Positions 16,937-25,478 of a stretch of 64,000 nucleotides of DNA are shown in pieces; position 1 is the stretch's first letter, and every line of letters begins with the position of its first letter. Below the pieces are notes generated by a model, which saw only the letters and a list, made by a program, of their open reading frames with translations, searched no databases and was not told the origin of the DNA. The DNA is from Pontibacter sp. HSC-14F20 (GTDB lineage Bacteria > Bacteroidota > Bacteroidia > Cytophagales > Hymenobacteraceae): positions 62,001-126,000 of the forward strand of contig NZ_JAHZTC010000010.1 of assembly GCF_019599265.1 (NCBI RefSeq). The letters run 5' to 3'. A program made the position numbers and the translations under genes.

Positions 16937-18391
16937 CTAGAGCTTATCAATGGTGGCCGTGAGGGTACCGCGTGTATTCACAACGGCCTGTATACCTGTC
17001 GGGCTCAGGTAGATGTTTTCAAGTGCCAGCTCGCTGACGGCACCACGCAACAGCACGGCTTCGTGCAGGCGACCTGACTGGTTCAGCGTCTTCTGCAGCA
17101 TATTTCGCACATCGGTCAGCTGGCTCTGCACCGGTATGTTCACCTGACTCTGGATCATCTCCTTGAATTTGTTTTTAACGAGCCAGTTGGCCGTGTTCAG
17201 CAGCATGTCTTTGGTGTCGAAGTCGTAATCCGCGTCGCGAAGTTTGATGGAGGCGGTCTGTGGATCGTAGTAGGGCGTGCCGCGTAGGTATAGCTTGCCG
17301 ACCAACTTTTTGGTGAAGAGGCCTGCTTTGGTTTTCCCATCCACATCCAGCATCAGGATCAGCTGCTCACCGCTCGGGGTGATGGCGGCGTCTTTCACGG
17401 TAAGCTGACTTTTACCGTCGTCGAAGGTATAGGTTTGGTTGGCCACTTGTTGCTGTAGTAAGCTGCTGGCATGGGTATAGGGCACGGTCGCGGTCAGCCC
17501 GATCTGGATGTCGTCGTTCAGGCGGCTGTCGATGATAAGGCGGGGCAGGTTCTTGTTTACTTGTGTCTGTGGTTTGCCGTCGGTACTCACCCGTATAAAT
17601 GAGCTGATGCCGAGGCGGGTGTGCAGACTACCATTCTCAGCATATAAGGGCGCCATTCGCACTTCCTGCGGACTCACGGTGAGCCAGGCATTCAGGTTGT
17701 TGTCCAGCTTCACGGGCTGCTGCATTTGCACCCAGGTATCGGCCACGTACTGGCGCAGGTTCAGGCGGCCTTGTATTTCCTTATCTAGCTGACGGGCGAT
17801 CGTGTTCATCTGCTGCTTCATGGCAGGCTCTATAAAGCGCGAAAGTCCGATCTTGAGCGGACCCAAATGAATGAAAGGCTTGGTGTTACCCCACTCAAAA
17901 TTGCTGCTCGTGCTCGTGTTCACTTTATAATCGTCGGTCAGGCCGAAGCGGCTTTCAGTTTGCACGACCATATCAAAAGAAGTAGACTCGGTTTTGCTGA
18001 ACGAAGGGCAAGCCTTGCAGGGATTCCAGTTCCAGCGGCCTTTGGCGTATACCTGCAGCGGCACACTAAAGTAGAGTTTATCCTTCTCAGCCCGGATGGT
18101 CATGCGGCCCTTTTTGAGCACCGTCACCATCAAGTCGTCGTCGTCCAGGTTATCATCTTTGTAAAGCGTGCCCTGTATTTCCTGGTTGAGTTTGTCTTCG
18201 ATGGCAGACAGCGGAATGGAAACAGGTATGCTGATGGAAGAGAGCTTCGGCTGGTAGACGGGCGCATGCGCCACGGTAGCCGGTGGGGCAATAGCATCAA
18301 GGCGGGCAGTACTGGAGCAGGCCTGAAAAGTGAGCAGGCTGCCTAATACGAATAAAATAAAAACCAGCTGTAGAGTCGTGAGTCGGAGCAC
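16937..18391 (-). CDS. DUF4403 family lipoprotein
   Basis: 484 residues. The signal sequence ends in TFQACSS, a lipobox. The body holds repeated beta-rich units: SISIPVSIPLSAIEDKLNQEI near 55-75 and AVPLQVYAKGRWNWNP-like text. KACPSFSKTESTSFDMVV and a C-terminal DADYDFDTKDMLLNTANWLVKN are also present. This fits DUF4403, which is related to lipid-binding BPI/SMP-type folds; periplasmic, membrane anchored. A broken second copy of its 3' end lies at 15904. ATG at 18391 fits the signal peptide. Confidence 0.85.
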   Translation of the reverse strand: MLRLTTLQLVFILFVLGSLLTFQACSSTARLDAIAPPATVAHAPVYQPKLSSISIPVSIPLSAIEDKLNQEIQGTLYKDDNLDDDDLMVTVLKKGRMTIRAEKDKLYFSVPLQVYAKGRWNWNPCKACPSFSKTESTSFDMVVQTESRFGLTDDYKVNTSTSSNFEWGNTKPFIHLGPLKIGLSRFIEPAMKQQMNTIARQLDKEIQGRLNLRQYVADTWVQMQQPVKLDNNLNAWLTVSPQEVRMAPLYAENGSLHTRLGISSFIRVSTDGKPQTQVNKNLPRLIIDSRLNDDIQIGLTATVPYTHASSLLQQQVANQTYTFDDGKSQLTVKDAAITPSGEQLILMLDVDGKTKAGLFTKKLVGKLYLRGTPYYDPQTASIKLRDADYDFDTKDMLLNTANWLVKNKFKEMIQSQVNIPVQSQLTDVRNMLQKTLNQSGRLHEAVLLRGAVSELALENIYLSPTGIQAVVNTRGTLTATIDKL

Positions 18392-18466
18392 GCGGTATAA
18401 CCTTCTAAATAATGGCGCAATTTACGGCTTTTGCACCTGTGCTATACCTATGCAAGGTATAGCAAA

Positions 18467-18805
18467 TCAGGATTCCTGACCAGCAGGTTGCAGGAGCCGG
18501 GTCAGCATAGCGCGGATGCCTTCTTCGGTGTCAACAATGCCGCACTCCTGAATTGTTCCTTTCAGGTAGGAAGCAAAAAATGGCGTACCCGTTAGCTTAA
18601 CCTCCTGACTAGACACAGGGTTTTCGCTGGCACTCATGCGCGAGAAGGTAATGTTGTTATATTGATGTTCGGTAGAAAGCTTCTGGAAAGAAGGGGAAAG
18701 TTTTTTGCACACCGGGCAAGCCGGGTCCGTGAACTTCACGATCACTCTTTCTTTTTCAAATATCAGCTGGCGCAGCTTGTCGTCATTTATATCAGTTACA
18801 GTCAT
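18467..18805 (-). CDS. Thioredoxin family protein (CPVC active site)
   Basis: 112 residues from ATG 18805 (MTVTDINDDKLRQLIFEKER). VIVKFTDPACPVCKKLSPSF carries the active site CPVC where classical thioredoxin has CGPC, and TGTPFFASYLKG supplies a cis-proline-like element (T-P). No signal peptide from this start, so cytoplasmic. Likely a thiol-disulfide oxidoreductase; partner unknown. Confidence 0.8.
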   Translation of the reverse strand: MTVTDINDDKLRQLIFEKERVIVKFTDPACPVCKKLSPSFQKLSTEHQYNNITFSRMSASENPVSSQEVKLTGTPFFASYLKGTIQECGIVDTEEGIRAMLTRLLQPAGQES

Positions 18806-19131
18806 GGTCTCGTATTTTGTAGTCGCATACCTGCTGCGGCCCTGCGACAGCACTTCTGTAACTTATAGACGTTTTGTGCAAAATATAGGTTAACTGCTGA
18901 ATAAGAAAACAGCCGCCAACAAGATGCAGACGGCTGATTATACAAGTGTAGCTAATCTTTAATCTTTATTAAAATACAAATCCAAGGCGGAGGCATTCAT
19001 TGGCAAATGGAAAGCAAAGGCTATAGGCGCGTCAACTCCTTTTTATACTTGTAATACTATATAGTCTGAAGCAAATGTTGTGCCTAATTATTACAGGTAG
19101 TGTCCGGGTATGATAAGATAGTTTAGTGAGT
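18806..19131. other. Gene-free stretch
   Basis: About 325 bases of AT-rich sequence between the thioredoxin and tdh terminator. It contains a weak inverted pair (AGCCG...CGGCT near 18911-18936) and two copies of the iterated motif. I see no ORF, RNA gene or clear promoter. Confidence 0.5.
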
Positions 19132-19164
19132 AAAAAAAAACGGATGATGCTTTTGCACCACCCG
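19132..19164 (-). terminator. Terminator of tdh
   Basis: On the minus strand CGGGTGGTGC-AAAA-GCATCATCCG followed by nine T. The stem closes with two G-U pairs. Confidence 0.75.
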
Positions 19165-19191
19165 CTTCGGTTATGCTTTGAAACACTATAC

Positions 19192-20169
19192 CTACGCCAC
19201 TGTCTGCTCTTCCTTCATTTTCTTCAGGTTCAGGAGCATATCCTCCGTCATCGCGTCCAGGTCGTAGGCCGGTTTCCAACCCCAGTCTTGTTGGGCGGTG
19301 CTGTCGTCAATGCTTTGCGGCCACGAGTCGGCGATTTGCTGACGGTAGTCGGGCTTATAGGTAATCTTGAAGTCAGGTATAAACTTTTGGATTGATTCGG
19401 TGATTTCCTTTGGCGAGAAGCTCATCGCGCTCAGGTTGTAAGAGTCACGAATCTTTACCTGCTCAGCCGGGGCATGCATCAGGTCCAGTGTTGACTTGAG
19501 CGCATCCGGCATGTACATCATCGGCAGGTAGGTGTCTTCGCTGAGGAAGCACTCGTATGTTTGGCCTTCCAGAGCTTTGTGGTAGATATCCACAGCATAG
19601 TCGGTGGTGCCGCCGCCTGGCAGGGCTTTGTAGCCAATCAGGCCCGGGTAGCGGAGGCTGCGCACGTCCAACCCATACTTCTGGAAGTAATATTCGCACC
19701 AACGCTCACCAGCTTGTTTACTGATGCCATATACCGTGTTCGGGTCCATGATGGTATGCTGCGGTGTGTTCTGGCGCGGCGTGTTCGGGCCGAAAACGGC
19801 GATAGAACTTGGCCAGTATACCTTCTGCACCTTGTGCTCCAGCGACAGGTCCAGCACGTTGAACAGGCCTTCCATGTTCAGTTTCCAGGCGAACTTTGGA
19901 TTCTTCTCGCCGGTGGCCGACAGCACTGCTGCCAGGTGGTAAATCTGCTTGAATTTATATTTGGAGGCCAGTTCGGCCAATACGTTTGTGTCCAGCACAT
20001 CCACTTTCTCAAATGGGCCTGAGTCGCGGAGGTCAGCTTGCTTGGGAGCCGCAATGTCGGCTGCCACTACATTAGACCCGCCATACATGTTGCGGAGCTC
20101 GAGGGTGAGTTCAGAGCCAAGTTGTCCGCAGGCACCAATCACCAATACCGTGTCACTTGTGTTTGCCAT
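19192..20169 (-). CDS. tdh: L-threonine 3-dehydrogenase, GDR (epimerase-like) type
   Basis: 325 residues from ATG 20169 (MANTSDTVLVIGACGQLGSE). NAD-dependent oxidation of threonine to 2-amino-3-oxobutyrate. The Rossmann motif is GACGQLG. The catalytic SDR set is YWPSSIAVFGP and VYGISKQAGERWCEYY (Tyr-x3-Lys). LRYPGLIGY and GGGTTDYAVDIYHKAL are specific to GDR threonine dehydrogenases. kbl, the next enzyme in the pathway, is at 21723 in the opposite orientation. That pairing supports the substrate. Confidence 0.92.
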   Translation of the reverse strand: MANTSDTVLVIGACGQLGSELTLELRNMYGGSNVVAADIAAPKQADLRDSGPFEKVDVLDTNVLAELASKYKFKQIYHLAAVLSATGEKNPKFAWKLNMEGLFNVLDLSLEHKVQKVYWPSSIAVFGPNTPRQNTPQHTIMDPNTVYGISKQAGERWCEYYFQKYGLDVRSLRYPGLIGYKALPGGGTTDYAVDIYHKALEGQTYECFLSEDTYLPMMYMPDALKSTLDLMHAPAEQVKIRDSYNLSAMSFSPKEITESIQKFIPDFKITYKPDYRQQIADSWPQSIDDSTAQQDWGWKPAYDLDAMTEDMLLNLKKMKEEQTVA

Positions 20170-20427
20170 AGTCAGATAAATTATTTGCACAAAGTAACCG
20201 ATTTCAGGGCAATCCTGAAAGTATAAGCGTAAGAATCCCAGGGGCTCTGAAATAGAAAACGCCTGCCAAAGGCAAGCGCTTCAAGCTCATTAATTAAATG
20301 CTTTCACCACAGGCCAAAGGTATAGCGGCTGATCGGGTCCTGACATAGCTGCAAGCCGATTTAACGATTAAGTAACGCAATGGTAAAATAGAAATAATGC
20401 CATCCTGTTTCAGGAGAGCGATTTTCT

Positions 20428-20435
20428 TATATTTG
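20428..20435 (+). promoter_or_regulatory. Possible upstream -7 element for the repeat-protein gene
   Basis: TATATTTG, a full TAnnTTTG match, 110 bases before the ATG at 20545. The -33 side is weak. Confidence 0.3.
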
Positions 20436-20441
20436 TTGAGC

Positions 20442-20475
20442 AAAAGGCCGATTTAGATAGTATAAAAGGCCGATT
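20442..20475. repeat. 12-bp direct repeat AAAAGGCCGATT x2, 22 bp apart
   Basis: Perfect copies at 20442-20453 and 20464-20475, about two helical turns apart. They lie between two TAnnTTTG elements in the tdh / repeat-protein intergenic region. The layout suggests a regulator binding site. Confidence 0.5.
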
Positions 20476-20510
20476 GGACGAATATAAAACACGATTCAGG
20501 CCTGTTTCCG

Positions 20511-20518
20511 TACCTTTG
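20511..20518 (+). promoter_or_regulatory. -7 promoter element before the repeat-protein gene
   Basis: TACCTTTG matches TAnnTTTG, 26 bases before the start codon. No clear -33 box; the direct repeats at 20442-20475 lie just upstream and could recruit an activator. Confidence 0.4.
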
Positions 20519-20544
20519 CAGGTATAGCACATGGTCAGCGCACT

Positions 20545-21657
20545 ATGACGTTTGAAGAGTACCTTATAAAAAAGCGGATAAACAGGGATGCCTTTGCGGC
20601 AGAAGACCCGGCCCGGTACCAGGTCTGGGAAAGCATGTATGCGCAAATGCACCCCAATAGCTTTTATGTGGCCGTGAAAATGGTGCTCAACAACGTGCGC
20701 CTGCGCTACCACCTGCGTGAAGAGGATGTGCCGAGGCCAGCCACTACAGCAGCTCCACGTCCTGCCGCCCGACGCGCAGCCTCTCCCGCTCCGAGGTCTG
20801 AAGCCGAAAGCCCTGCAGCTATACCTGTTACCCCGGAAGTTCCACAGGAAACAACTGAGAAAAAGCCGGTTACGCCTGCCGAGGCGCCTAAACCAAGACC
20901 CGTCGTGCGCCGGCCGGCTGCCCTGCAAACGCCTCCCGCCGAAGGAGAAGCGCCTGCTCCGGCAAAACCAGCCGAAGAAGCCGCCAAGCCTGCAGCACTA
21001 CGAGCCAGACCAGTAATCAAGCGCCCGTCTGCTCTTGCAAAACCAGAAGATCAGCCAGGCAGCCAAGAACAGGACACGCAAGCTATACCTGAACAGGCTG
21101 CTACTACAGAAGAAACATCAACTGAACCTGCCAAACCTGCCCGGCCAAGGCCCGTGATCAAGCGACCTGCCGCGCTGCAAAAGTCATCACAAGGAGAGAA
21201 ACAACCCGCGCCGGAAAAGCCAGCCGAAGGTATAGCACCAGCCAGTGAAGCCGCCACAGACGCATCAAAGCTACCGCGCCCAAGGCCGGTCATCAAAAGG
21301 CCAGCCGCTTTGCAGAAACCTGCGGAGCAGCAATCGGTTCCAAATGTTGAGGAAAAGCCCGCAGCCACAGAAGCAGCTCCAACAGGTATAGAACATCCAG
21401 CTCAGCCTGTAGCCGAGGATGCACCAAAACCAACGAGGCCGCGTCCTGTCATCAAGCGACCAACACCGCCAGCTGCCGCACCGGAAACAGAACCAACTAC
21501 CAACTTGAAAACCGAGGAGCAGCTAAATCCAAGGGCAACGGATATTCCTGATGGAGCAGCAGGAGAGTCGGCTATACCTGAAGAGGAAGCGCCAAAGCCA
21601 AAACCTCCACGGCCACGGCCCATCATCCGCCGCCCGCCGCCTAAAACAGAAGAATAA
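20545..21657 (+). CDS. Pro/Ala-rich protein with six basic RPRPVIKRP repeats
   Basis: 370 residues. The first ~60 form a folded, charged domain (MTFEEYLIKKRINRDAFAAE ... MVLNNVRLRYHLREED). The rest is disordered, rich in Pro, Ala, Glu and Lys. It carries a basic motif R-P-x-[VI]-[IV]-[KR]-R-P at about residues 118, 155, 202, 247, 300 and 358, usually continuing AALQK, separated by acidic spacers. No signal peptide or membrane segment. The alternation of basic and acidic blocks suggests binding to nucleic acid or an acidic partner, which is inference. It sits between tdh and kbl on the kbl strand. Function unknown. Confidence 0.75.
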   Translation: MTFEEYLIKKRINRDAFAAEDPARYQVWESMYAQMHPNSFYVAVKMVLNNVRLRYHLREEDVPRPATTAAPRPAARRAASPAPRSEAESPAAIPVTPEVPQETTEKKPVTPAEAPKPRPVVRRPAALQTPPAEGEAPAPAKPAEEAAKPAALRARPVIKRPSALAKPEDQPGSQEQDTQAIPEQAATTEETSTEPAKPARPRPVIKRPAALQKSSQGEKQPAPEKPAEGIAPASEAATDASKLPRPRPVIKRPAALQKPAEQQSVPNVEEKPAATEAAPTGIEHPAQPVAEDAPKPTRPRPVIKRPTPPAAAPETEPTTNLKTEEQLNPRATDIPDGAAGESAIPEEEAPKPKPPRPRPIIRRPPPKTEE

Positions 21658-21722
21658 TCGGAGGCAGGTGCTATACCTGTCCAAACAAAATAAAACAAGT
21701 AACAGCTAAACGAAGATAACCC

Positions 21723-22919
21723 ATGTACGAAACCTTAAAACCAGATTTGGAAAAACAGCTTGCCGAGATCAAGGAAGCTGGTTTGTATAAGCAGGAGCGT
21801 ATTATCACCACGCCGCAGGGAGCCGATATCGATACCACGCAGATGCAGCACGTGCTCAACTTCTGTGCTAACAACTACCTGGGCCTGTCAGCTCACCCGA
21901 AAGTGATCGAGGCAGCCAAGAACGCCATCGACACGCACGGGTATGGTATGAGCTCCGTGCGCTTTATCTGCGGTACCCAGGACATCCACAAAGAACTGGA
22001 GCGCAAAATCTCTGAGTTCCTGGGCACAGAAGATACCATCCTGTACGCAGCAGCTTTCGATGCGAACGGTGGTGTGTTCGAGCCTTTGTTTGATGCAGAG
22101 TCCGCTATTATTTCGGATGCTCTGAACCACGCTTCCATCATCGACGGCATCCGTCTATGTAAGGCGCAGCGCTTCCGTTATGAGCATAACAACATGGAAG
22201 ACCTGGAAGCCAAGCTGCAGGAAGCCGTAAATGCCGGCACCAAGCACCGCATCATCGTAACGGATGGGGCCTTCTCGATGGACGGCACGGTAGCGCAGCT
22301 CGACAAGATCGTAGCGCTGGCCGACAAGTATAAAGCGTTGATTATGGTAGACGAGTGCCATAGCTCAGGTTTTATGGGCAAGACAGGTCGCGGCACGCAC
22401 GAATATCACAACGTAATGGGCCAGATCGATATCATCACAGGCACGTTGGGCAAAGCACTGGGTGGTGCTATGGGTGGTTTTACATCCGGCAAAAAAGAGA
22501 TCATCGAGATGCTGCGCCAGCGCTCGCGTCCATACCTGTTCTCTAACTCACTTGCGCCGTCTATCGTGGGTGCGTCCATCGCTGTGCTTGATTTGCTGAG
22601 TTCTACCACCGAGCTGCGTGACAAGCTGGAGTGGAATACCAAATATTTCCGTGAGCAGATCACGGCTGCCGGTTTCGACATCAAACCAGGCGACCACCCT
22701 ATTGTGCCGGTGATGCTCTACGATGCACCATTGGCGCAGGAGTTCGCCGCCCGCATGCTCGACAAAGGCATTTATGTGATCGGGTTCTACTACCCGGTAG
22801 TTCCAAAAGGCCAGGCCCGTATCCGGGTGCAACTCTCTGCCGTGCACGATCGTGCGCATCTGGATAAGTGTATTGCCTCTTTTGTGGAGGTAGGCAAAGA
22901 GCTTGGTGTGATCAAGTAA
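21723..22919 (+). CDS. kbl: Glycine C-acetyltransferase (2-amino-3-ketobutyrate CoA ligase)
   Basis: 398-residue fold-type I PLP enzyme splitting 2-amino-3-oxobutyrate with CoA into glycine and acetyl-CoA, the step after Tdh. [30 protein letters not shown]-like text ([17 protein letters not shown]), [22 protein letters not shown] and [14 protein letters not shown] are all typical of Kbl. The PLP lysine is K244. Length matches the family. Followed by a long hairpin at 22934. Confidence 0.96.
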   Translation: MYETLKPDLEKQLAEIKEAGLYKQERIITTPQGADIDTTQMQHVLNFCANNYLGLSAHPKVIEAAKNAIDTHGYGMSSVRFICGTQDIHKELERKISEFLGTEDTILYAAAFDANGGVFEPLFDAESAIISDALNHASIIDGIRLCKAQRFRYEHNNMEDLEAKLQEAVNAGTKHRIIVTDGAFSMDGTVAQLDKIVALADKYKALIMVDECHSSGFMGKTGRGTHEYHNVMGQIDIITGTLGKALGGAMGGFTSGKKEIIEMLRQRSRPYLFSNSLAPSIVGASIAVLDLLSSTTELRDKLEWNTKYFREQITAAGFDIKPGDHPIVPVMLYDAPLAQEFAARMLDKGIYVIGFYYPVVPKGQARIRVQLSAVHDRAHLDKCIASFVEVGKELGVIK

Positions 22920-22933
22920 GATTGCAAATTCTT

Positions 22934-22986
22934 CAAGGTATAGAAACAGCCGCTTCCATTGGGGGAGTGGCTGTTTCTATACCTTG
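22934..22986 (+). terminator. Long hairpin built on the iterated motif
   Basis: CAAGGTATAGAAACAGCC (22934-22951) pairs perfectly with GGCTGTTTCTATACCTTG (22969-22986). The inner part adds about six more pairs. No T-run follows, so it may stabilise the 3' end or act with a factor rather than terminate alone. Confidence 0.65.
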
Positions 22987-23013
22987 TAATGAACTTGCTT
23001 ATCCGCTATACCT

Positions 23014-23304
23014 ATGAACAACATAAAAGTAAAGGCTGGCCAGCTGCTGCTCGGCACTGTGCTGGCTTGGCTGGTGATTTCTTTTCTGGCCTATGCTACA
23101 GCCGACATGCGCGGGGAGGTAAACCTGACGGATACGCTGCTGCAAATTACTTTCTACTTCTCTATTCTACTCTCAGCTGAAGCCTACTTAAGCATGATAC
23201 TCAATCCGCAATGGGTGCGTGTGAACCTGGGTATGGTGCTGCTGCTTAGCGCCCCGGCACTGGCCTATCTGGCCTGGTTTGTCAGTCAGCTTATTTTTGG
23301 GTAG
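23014..23304 (+). CDS. Small membrane protein, three helices
   Basis: 96 residues (MNNIKVKAGQLLLGTVLAWL) with three hydrophobic segments at about 8-28, 42-62 and 70-93. Short charged loops (ADMRGEVNLTD, NPQWVRVN) connect them. Inner membrane. I do not recognise a family. The next gene starts 8 bases after its stop. Confidence 0.6.
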   Translation: MNNIKVKAGQLLLGTVLAWLVISFLAYATADMRGEVNLTDTLLQITFYFSILLSAEAYLSMILNPQWVRVNLGMVLLLSAPALAYLAWFVSQLIFG

Positions 23305-23311
23305 TTACCTG

Positions 23312-23842
23312 ATGAAATACCGATTTATTATTAGTGTATTTTTATTGTTTTCAGCAGTAGCGACAGCTTGCGGTCAATCGGAAAATGAGCATTTGATAGC
23401 AGAGATTTCGAAAGAAGTTTCAACTATCAATGCCGCTACTAATTTTACAGAAGTTATACTGGATGCAGACGCTTTTTTGGAGAATCAGCCAGATGGTGGA
23501 GGCGAATTAAAAGGATTTTATGAAGCTGGTTCCAACAGAAGTATCAGGTTGTGGTTAGGACTTTCAAATGGCTTCGAAACGAAGGATTACTACTTCAAAA
23601 ATGGTAAGCTGATTTTCGTGCAAGAGCAGTTCAACAGTTTTGTGTATGACATACAAAATGATACATTTAACCTGAATAAAACTGAAAAGACCTTTGATGG
23701 TCGCTATTACTTCGTCAACGGAAAACTGCTGCACTACGAAACGACTGGGCACAATCGTTTTGAAGATGATGCAATAGACCCCGAAGATACTTTAGTTGCC
23801 GAAGCGAAAGATTATGTAAGGCTCCTAAACGGTAAACTTTAA
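23312..23842 (+). CDS. AT-rich lipoprotein of unknown function
   Basis: 176 residues from ATG 23312 (MKYRFIISVFLLFSAVATAC). The lipobox ATAC gives lipidation at Cys20. The mature part has ILDADAFLENQPDGGGELKG, SIRLWLGLSNGFETKDYYF and RYYFVNGKLLHYETTGHN. The last two resemble paired strands of a repeated beta hairpin. Base composition is visibly lower in GC than neighbouring genes and the iterated motif is absent from it, so it may be a later arrival. Function unknown. Confidence 0.6.
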   Translation: MKYRFIISVFLLFSAVATACGQSENEHLIAEISKEVSTINAATNFTEVILDADAFLENQPDGGGELKGFYEAGSNRSIRLWLGLSNGFETKDYYFKNGKLIFVQEQFNSFVYDIQNDTFNLNKTEKTFDGRYYFVNGKLLHYETTGHNRFEDDAIDPEDTLVAEAKDYVRLLNGKL

Positions 23843-23869
23843 AACTCATCTCAACCTCAATCCTATTCT

Positions 23870-24088
23870 ATGTTATTCTGTTTTATCGGAAATGACCCTT
23901 TCTTCGGATCCATTGCGCTGGTGGTGGTGGCCTACTACATATTGGTTGTGCTTTCGCTGCTCCACCTGATCTTCAGAACAAACTATAGCCTGACCGAACG
24001 CCTCCTCTGGATGGTTGTGCTCTGGGTTGTGCCCGTGTTTGGCCTGCTGGCATATTGGGTATTCTGGAAAAGAAGAGCTTCTCTCTAA
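23870..24088 (+). CDS. PLDc_N-domain small membrane protein
   Basis: 72 residues with two hydrophobic helices (~12-35 and 43-66) joined by FRTNYSLTERLLWMVVLWVVPVFG and ending in YWVFWKRRASL. This is the stand-alone PLDc_N (cardiolipin synthase N-terminal) pattern. It has the same plan as the protein at 3394. Inner membrane; function unknown. Confidence 0.65.
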   Translation: MLFCFIGNDPFFGSIALVVVAYYILVVLSLLHLIFRTNYSLTERLLWMVVLWVVPVFGLLAYWVFWKRRASL

Positions 24089-24107
24089 ACGGTCAATTGA
24101 TCAATAA

Positions 24108-24828
24108 ATGAAAACAACATTAGGTATAGCTGCGATGCTGTTGCTAGCCCTGACAGGGTATGACCAGGTTAAGTCTGCAGACAGAAAAATGCTAACAGTT
24201 ACAGAGCCCGTAATAACCCAATTTAAGGTGAAGGAGCAGAAAGCCTGGGATGCAGGTAACAAGTCGCTTGCGCTGGCTTACAGCGATTCGGTAAGGTATA
24301 GTATCATTGGCGCTTATATTGACAACCATACCTTCAGAACACTGGATAACAGGGATGTAAAACTCGAAAGCCTCGACAAGCCCCTGCTGCTAATTAATTC
24401 TGCTACTTGGTGCGCCGGCTGTGTTAGTGAAGTCCCGGTTCTGAACAAGGTAGCTAAGGAGTTTGCGGATAAAGTGACTTTTGTGGTGCTCTTTCATGAC
24501 AACAAAGATGAAAAGCTTTTCGAGTTGGCAAAGAAGTGCAATGACTAGATTTTACTTGTCCCCTCCATAAAACAGGAAGAGAGCGCTCATATACTGAATA
24601 TCTCTGGCTTCAGACATATTCTTGGCTATTCTGCAAACTATGTGATAAACACGAAAGAAAGATTGTAAGTTTTTCACAAGGGGCAGCTGTGCCGATGACT
24701 TACACAAACGACAAAGGGGAAAAGTGACGACTACACAGGAGCAGGCAAATGCTATCAACTACAAAAGCTTGAAAGAGCAGGTAGAGCAACTGCTGAGCGA
24801 AGAAAGTGCAATGAAATCTACAAAATAA
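24108..24828 (+). pseudogene. Broken thioredoxin/TlpA-like exported protein gene
   Basis: The first 146 codons encode an export signal and a thioredoxin-like domain with active site SATWCAGCVSEVPVLNK (CAGC). An in-frame TAG at 24546-24548 interrupts it. The same frame then continues LLVPSIKQEESAHILNISGF and YVINTKE. A one-base loss near 24654-24661 leads into KIVSFSQGAAVP. Another one-base loss near 24720-24724 leads into TTTQEQANAINYKSLKEQ and ends at TAA 24826-24828. The pieces join into one ~240-residue protein. Three lesions argue for decay rather than a single sequencing error. Confidence 0.82.
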
Positions 24829-24832
24829 AAAA

Positions 24833-24851
24833 GCCTCCGCTTAGCGGAGGC
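24833..24851. terminator. Terminator hairpin
   Basis: GCCTCCGC-TTA-GCGGAGGC following an A-run (AAAAAA at 24827-24832), so it serves the minus-strand gene at 24896 best. Confidence 0.7.
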
Positions 24852-24895
24852 CCTTTCCATAATTAGTTCTAAGTATTGTCTTAAATGCGCTATGG

Positions 24896-25237
24896 CTATT
24901 GTTCTTTAGAAGCGTCCTGGCCTTGTTCGTCAAGAGTGATCGTGCCAGTCTGGCCTTCTTTGTTCGTGAGGTTGATCTCGTAAACAACTTTTGCGTTTGC
25001 ATCACCTTCAGCCGGCTTCACTTTATAAATGTCGCCTACCGTCCACTCTTTATAAGTTTCGTGATCCAACACTGCCTTTACAGGCTCGGGAAGCTGATCT
25101 TTGGTAACTTTTTCTTTATTGTCGTTTTGAGTTTGTGTCTGAGCTTGCTCAGCAGTCTGTGTAGCTTGTGCGTTTGCATCGATTGATGTAAATCCAAGAA
25201 GGGCAATGGCGGCTGCTAAAAAAGTTACTTTTTTCAT
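24896..25237 (-). CDS. Small secreted protein, PepSY-like
   Basis: 113 residues. Signal peptide MKKVTFLAAAIALLGFTSIDANAQ with an ANAQ cleavage site. A Gln/Thr-rich linker (TQTAEQAQTQTQND) is followed by DQLPEPVKAVLDHETYKEW, then VVYEINLTNKEGQTGTITLDEQG. The helix followed by strands with LP-x-x-V is reminiscent of periplasmic PepSY-like domains. Function unknown. Upstream 25238-25528 holds a hairpin and the cdaA terminator but no gene. Confidence 0.6.
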   Translation of the reverse strand: MKKVTFLAAAIALLGFTSIDANAQATQTAEQAQTQTQNDNKEKVTKDQLPEPVKAVLDHETYKEWTVGDIYKVKPAEGDANAKVVYEINLTNKEGQTGTITLDEQGQDASKEQ

Positions 25238-25385
25238 ATTTTGTTAGTTTAGTTCTGATTAACATTTGATTCGCATAGCCCTATTGGCATAACCGTGCCA
25301 CAAGTTGATTTGTTGATTAAGATGCTGTAAATCATGGGATTATGAATTAATTGGATTTTGCTTAAACTGTGGAAGCGCGTAAAAA

Positions 25386-25427
25386 GGTGGGGAATGATTT
25401 CCACACTTTGTGGTGGAAGACCCCACC
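25386..25427. other. Two-tier hairpin in intergenic DNA
   Basis: GGTGGGG (25386-25392) pairs with CCCCACC (25421-25427). Inside it TTCCAC (25399-25404) pairs with GTGGAA (25413-25418). No T-run follows on the + strand. It may be part of a small RNA or a protein-binding site. Confidence 0.4.
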
Positions 25428-25478
25428 ACGTCTTATTCTAAAGATGAGGTATAGCAGCCAGGTATGGCCAGAGCAAAT

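Noticed and set aside
20706-21368. Ala/Gly-rich minus-strand frames opposite the repeat protein
   Set aside because: Mirror of the Pro/Ala repeats; no start context and the + strand frame carries the conserved N-terminal domain.
24842-24895. Possible CRISPR or tandem repeat array here or elsewhere
   Set aside because: No regularly spaced direct repeats of 25-40 bases exist anywhere in the window; the iterated motif is too short and irregularly spaced.
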